NCBI GenBank assembly: GCA_015956445.1
Contig: WIUZ02000005.1
Span: 868,001 to 932,000, forward strand
Reading direction: 5' to 3'
Source of the DNA: Thelephora terrestris
Taxonomy: Eukaryota > Basidiomycota > Agaricomycetes > Thelephorales > Thelephoraceae
DNA: 64,000 bases
In this document: positions 60,519-64,000 of the stretch, in pieces
How the letters are laid out: the number at the start of each line of letters is the position of its first letter
How positions within the stretch are numbered: position 1 is the stretch's first letter
Position numbers and translations under genes: made by a program
Notes under the pieces: model-generated
The model's database searches: none
Told to the model about the DNA's origin: nothing
The model's input: only the letters and a program-made list of their open reading frames with translations

Positions 60519-60599
60519 GTGAACGGTTAAATTGTTGATATAGCCAGACAACACGCGCTTATAATTTAGGGGGGCAGGGAAACCTTGCAAGCAAGGTAA
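60519..60599 (+). repeat. 82-base direct repeat, copy 2
   Basis: Partner of 58952-59033, at the right end of copy A. It has six Gs where copy 1 has a GT insertion (ggggggcaggg against ggggggtcaggg). Confidence 0.85.
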
Positions 60600-62143
60600 C
60601 GTGTCCCACTCGAGTGTGACTTGGCTCGTCCGGAGAACGAGCGATTCGCATCAGATAGGTTCCTCAGTGTCTCAGCAACAGTCTCGGATCGGTGCCAGCG
60701 TAGCGATGAAGATGTTGCTTCAGTGTGTTGAAGAACACAGAATTTGTCAAAGATGTCCTTCCTGTTGGGGAGGGTGGGAAACAACCAGTCAGGGTTTCTT
60801 GTCAACGCCTTGGAGCAAGAAGGCGACAGCTGCGAGGAGTTCGCTTCCTGGGCATTGGGAGTAAGGTCAGGGAATGTGGGGAAGGGAGGACTTAACAGTT
60901 ACCGCCAGGCTCTTGGTGTGATCTGCCTGAAGCACCTGCATGCGGTGTGTCCCGCTCTTGGCTAGTTCATCATGATGCCGCATGTTGTGAGGACGATCTG
61001 ACAACCCACGTGGGATTATGATAAGCTGGCAGCGGTAGTGGGTGGTGTTGTCGAGGGGGCGTGAAAGTCTAGGCATTCAAGGAAATCGTTGGTGATGCCG
61101 CAGAAGATATCGCATGCCGCCCCATTGACAAGATAGCGATTTCCGGACGCTTATAGTGCTGGGGGATTGTGGTGATACATGAGGGTTGAAGAGGCGTATC
61201 GTTCTTGGGGTCGAGGACGAGCTTAGCATTGTTGAGGACTATGAGCACCTCCGGTAAGAAGGGTCGTAGGGGTAACAAATCCTCAGGTTTCGACCTCAGC
61301 GCCGATGGCCTGGAGAGTCTGAAGAGTATGTGTGCACGCGAAGCGGGTTGGAGCGGATGAGTCGACGATCCTCGCCAAACCGTTATTGCGGTGGAGGAAC
61401 AAACGCTTTTCCGACCCCGCTGGAAGTCCCAATGGGAGGCAATGTGATCAGGGTATCCAATGAAACCGATGATCTCCTCAACCAGCTTGCCACGTTTGAA
61501 ACAAGTCCTGGGTGGTGGGATGGGAATTACCCCAGGTGGTCAGCATTTCGTTGTCGATGGATAGAAACCCGTGCTCACCGATTGGTGTTGGCCGTGGCCA
61601 CCCCGCTGACCTCCCAATGGATTGCGATAGATATCCAAGGGCACCAGGTGCTTATTCATTGACGACACCGCCTGAGAGGGGCTGTCACCAATTGCCAAAC
61701 AATGCCGCACATTGAAGATCGTATTGAGCACTTGTCAGACCGATGCATGTCAGCAGCAAATGAACGAGGCGGGATTTCGAGAATCCAGAAGGTTACACCC
61801 TTTCGCCTTGATCTCTTTCAAGCCTGACGATGCCGAGGCCTGAGGATGAGGAGGTGCAGTAAGAGGCCGGGGGAATGTCGCCAGGGAAAGGGGGGAAAGG
61901 GGAGAGAGGGATTGCAAGTGTCGATCAAGACACCGGGATTGAGAGCAAGCACGCGCGCTCTCCAGACTCCAGTGGATACCGACCCGGGACATAGCCCTCA
62001 TGTCTGTACTCTTTCGCTTTGCTTAGAATACCGAGTCAAACCTTCCCACCACGGTATCCGACCAAGTGTTGAGTTGTTCCGCTGCTGCCACATCGGCCAC
62101 ACCCGCCGCGGCTGTCGTCTGCTTTGAGCCTTGCCCGATTTCG
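60600..62143. other. 1.5 kb without a supportable gene
   Basis: Between the repeat block and the CLC start. Frames are short on both strands. On the minus strand around 61550-61740 a few phrases faintly recall F-box proteins, but no frame holds for more than a few dozen codons. The plus strand near 61865-61905 is purine-rich (ggggaaaggggggaaagg). It may be decayed gene or element sequence. Confidence 0.5.
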
Positions 62144-64000
62144 ATGGTTGGCCATTACGCAAATGACCCACCTCCGCGCGAAGTTGAGGACATATCCGAG
62201 ATCCAGTGAGCACAGAACTCCCCTTCAAAGTCTATTATCTACCTAACACGAAGACACAGAAACTACGAAGACTTCACAACGATAGGTTAATTCTTTGCTC
62301 AGACGATGTCATCACGTACCGCGAAACTGAACCATCCGCGTCGTGCGTTTGACAGACTGGATACAAGACTCTATCATCGAGAGGAACAGGCGAATACGTC
62401 TCAATAACACTGTGTATTCCGCACGTAATGGCCCGAACGGTCGGATAACGCTCCGCTGGCTGTGGGCCCAAATACGAAAGATCGCGGTGGCTGGGGAGAG
62501 CTGGTTCGTCGTCAGCCTCGTTGGTACGCTCGCCGTGCTCCAACCCCGCGTTCTCGAAATTGACAAGGCGGTGGACTACGGATAGGCATTTGCATTGGGG
62601 TAAACGCGGCTCTTATATCGATCATAACCGAGTGGCTTTCCGACCTCAAGATGGGGTACTGCTACGACGGGTGGTGGCTTAATCAGCAGTTCTGTTGTTG
62701 GGAAATCGACACAGAAGATGATGCTTGTGAATCTTGGCATGAATGGAGCGACTTCACCCCAGCGAGGTGGATATTATATGTCATCGTTGCTGTACGTTCC
62801 GTCTCCATCGATGAGAAATATTCGACTGACGTCTTTCCGGCTGTAGGGTTCGTTCGCATTTACTGCAGCCCACCTTGTTCGGTCCTTGGCGAAATATGCC
62901 GCAGGGTCAGGGATATCCGAGATCAAGTGCATCTTGGCTGGGTTCGTAATGAAGGGGTACCTCGGGGCTTGGACGTTTGTGATAAAAAGCCTGACTTTGG
63001 TGGGGTGGTCTCTCAGATTGCCCCTGGACGCGTTTAATGACTTTATTAGCCTTTGGTCATAGCTTCCGGGTTGTCGGTCGGCAAAGAAGGGCCATCTGTG
63101 CACGTTGCGTGCTGTATAGGGAGTCTTGTGGCTGGGCTGTTCACACGGTTTTCACACAGCCAAGGTATATCGTGTCCTCTTGGCTTTGAACCAACTGTTG
63201 TTCATTTGTGCTACTAGGGAAAATGCGTGAGATTGTGACCGCAGCCAGTGCGGCTGGTGTTGCCGTCGCTTTCGGTTCTCCGATCGGGGGAGTACTGTTC
63301 TCGATAGAAGTAAGCGCTCCCATCCACCCTCACGCCGGATATCACCGAACACGCATAGGAAATGAGCAATAACTTCAGCATCAAGACCCTCTGGAGGAGT
63401 TTCTTCTGTGCCCTTGTAGCGACGGTGACGCTTTCTGTACGTTCATTCCCGGCACCTTAATGGCATGCACCCGAGTTATACCGGGCTTCCAGATCATGAA
63501 TCCCTTTCGGACCGGGAAGTTGGTATTGTTCCAGGTTACCTACGACCGTGATTGGCATTTCTTCGAGATTATCTTTTTCATAATTCTCGGAATCTTCGGC
63601 GTGAGTTAACTCTGTCATTCTTCGAACCGCTCATCAACGTCGATCACAGGGTCTATATGGAGCCATCGTTGTGAAATTCAACCTGCAAGTTGCCGCTTTC
63701 CGTCGTAGGCACCTCGCAAACCACGGAGTGTCGGAGGCGGTAACCCTGGCTGTTATCACGGCTATGGTCGGATACTTCAATCGGTTTCTGAGAATCGATA
63801 TGACCGAGAGTATGTCGATATTGTTCAGAGAGTGTGATAACAACGGGGATTACGACAACCTCTGTCAGTAAGTCGTTCGCATCTTCCGACCCTCACGTAG
63901 GTGATGATGGTTATGGGTTAGGACCTCGGCCCAATGGACTATGGTTAATTCCCTGTTCTTGGCGACCGTCATACGTACTATGCTCGTTATCGTCTCGTAT
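62144..64000 (+). CDS. Voltage-gated chloride channel/exchanger, CLC family (3' end outside window)
   Basis: This is a membrane protein of the eukaryotic CLC family (yeast Gef1 type), moving chloride across Golgi, vacuole or endosome membranes. Eleven exons are visible: 62144-62205, 62260-62285, 62356-62523, 62586-62791, 62847-62999, 63050-63164, 63218-63309, 63359-63436, 63493-63600, 63650-63867 and 63922-64000, all in phase. They carry [61 protein letters not shown] (ion-path helix), [20 protein letters not shown] with the gating Glu of exchangers, and [15 protein letters not shown]. The C-terminal half with the CBS pair lies beyond 64000. The start ATG at 62144 is supported because the downstream frame [19 protein letters not shown] joins in phase to the conserved exon 2. 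Confidence 0.92.

Larger units (their letters stand above)
59053..60599. mobile_element. Helitron/Helentron-like element with helicase relic, copy A (1547 bases)
   Basis: It has the same ends as copy B. CTAG at 59053-59056 is followed by a 6-base-pair hairpin (TGTCGA 59062-59067 with TCGACA 59075-59080) and ACCTTGCTTGC. The right end is the 82-base repeat ending near 60599. It is separated from copy B by 19 bases and lies in the same orientation. Its interior carries a decayed PIF1-type helicase on the plus strand. If CTAG marks the 3' end, the helicase runs antisense to the element, which would point to capture. If CTAG marks the other end, it is the element's own helicase. Confidence 0.6.

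Noticed and set aside
60601-61740. Possible decayed F-box gene on the minus strand
   Set aside because: Only scattered short likenesses. No frame holds and no stretch could be aligned with confidence by eye.

Overview
The window is nuclear DNA of a filamentous basidiomycete fungus, most likely an agaricomycete. Genes lie close together on both strands. Almost every one is split by many introns of about 45-65 bases with GT-AG ends, donors often fitting GTNNGT, and CTAAC/CTGAC-like branch sites. The protein set is typical of this group: a multi-exon dienelactone hydrolase, a Zn2Cys6 regulator, an Elp5 subunit, REC8 and a Sds3-like protein. Exon models were built by hand from splice sites, reading phase and family conservation. 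Nothing was aligned or searched, so the genus cannot be named.

Layout, 0-20 kb: 3' end of aspartyl-tRNA synthetase (+); a 541-residue unknown (+); a small Cys-rich GPI-type secreted protein (-); ELP5 (-); a 1.6 kb stretch without a supportable gene; a small SH3/Tudor-like protein (+); a membrane GNAT (-) divergent from a dienelactone hydrolase (+); a RING-containing SNF2 translocase with two SUMO-binding-like motifs (+); an ELMO/CED-12 protein (+); an F-box-like protein (+).

Layout, 20-40 kb: a Zn2Cys6 transcription factor (-) directly behind a NIPA-type magnesium transporter (-); an unknown protein with an atypical zinc-finger-like motif (+); HSP104 (-) divergent from complex I subunit NDUFS6 (+), with heat- and stress-element matches between them; an RCK/Ime2-type kinase (-); ribose-phosphate pyrophosphokinase (-); a secreted FAD-linked oxidoreductase (+).

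Layout, 40-64 kb: DCP2 (-); a TPR-MYND protein (+); INCENP (-) divergent from a GRAM membrane protein (+); a Sds3-like protein (+); meiotic cohesin REC8 (+); isopentenyl-diphosphate isomerase (+); then a repeat-rich block (58.5-60.6 kb), followed by a gene-poor stretch and a CLC chloride channel gene running off the right edge.

Most of the window is housekeeping euchromatin and the genes form no single pathway. Several do act in chromosome biology or gene control (INCENP, REC8, the Sds3-like protein, the SNF2/RING translocase, the Ime2-type kinase, DCP2). The least ordinary part is 58.5-60.6 kb. There, two tandem elements share a hairpin-plus-CTAG end and an 82-base other end with an asymmetric inverted repeat, as in Helitron/Helentron elements, and one of them holds a frameshifted PIF1-type helicase relic. 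Other notable points are very small exons (6, 8, 9 and 11 bases), a GC-AG intron and introns of 32-38 bases.
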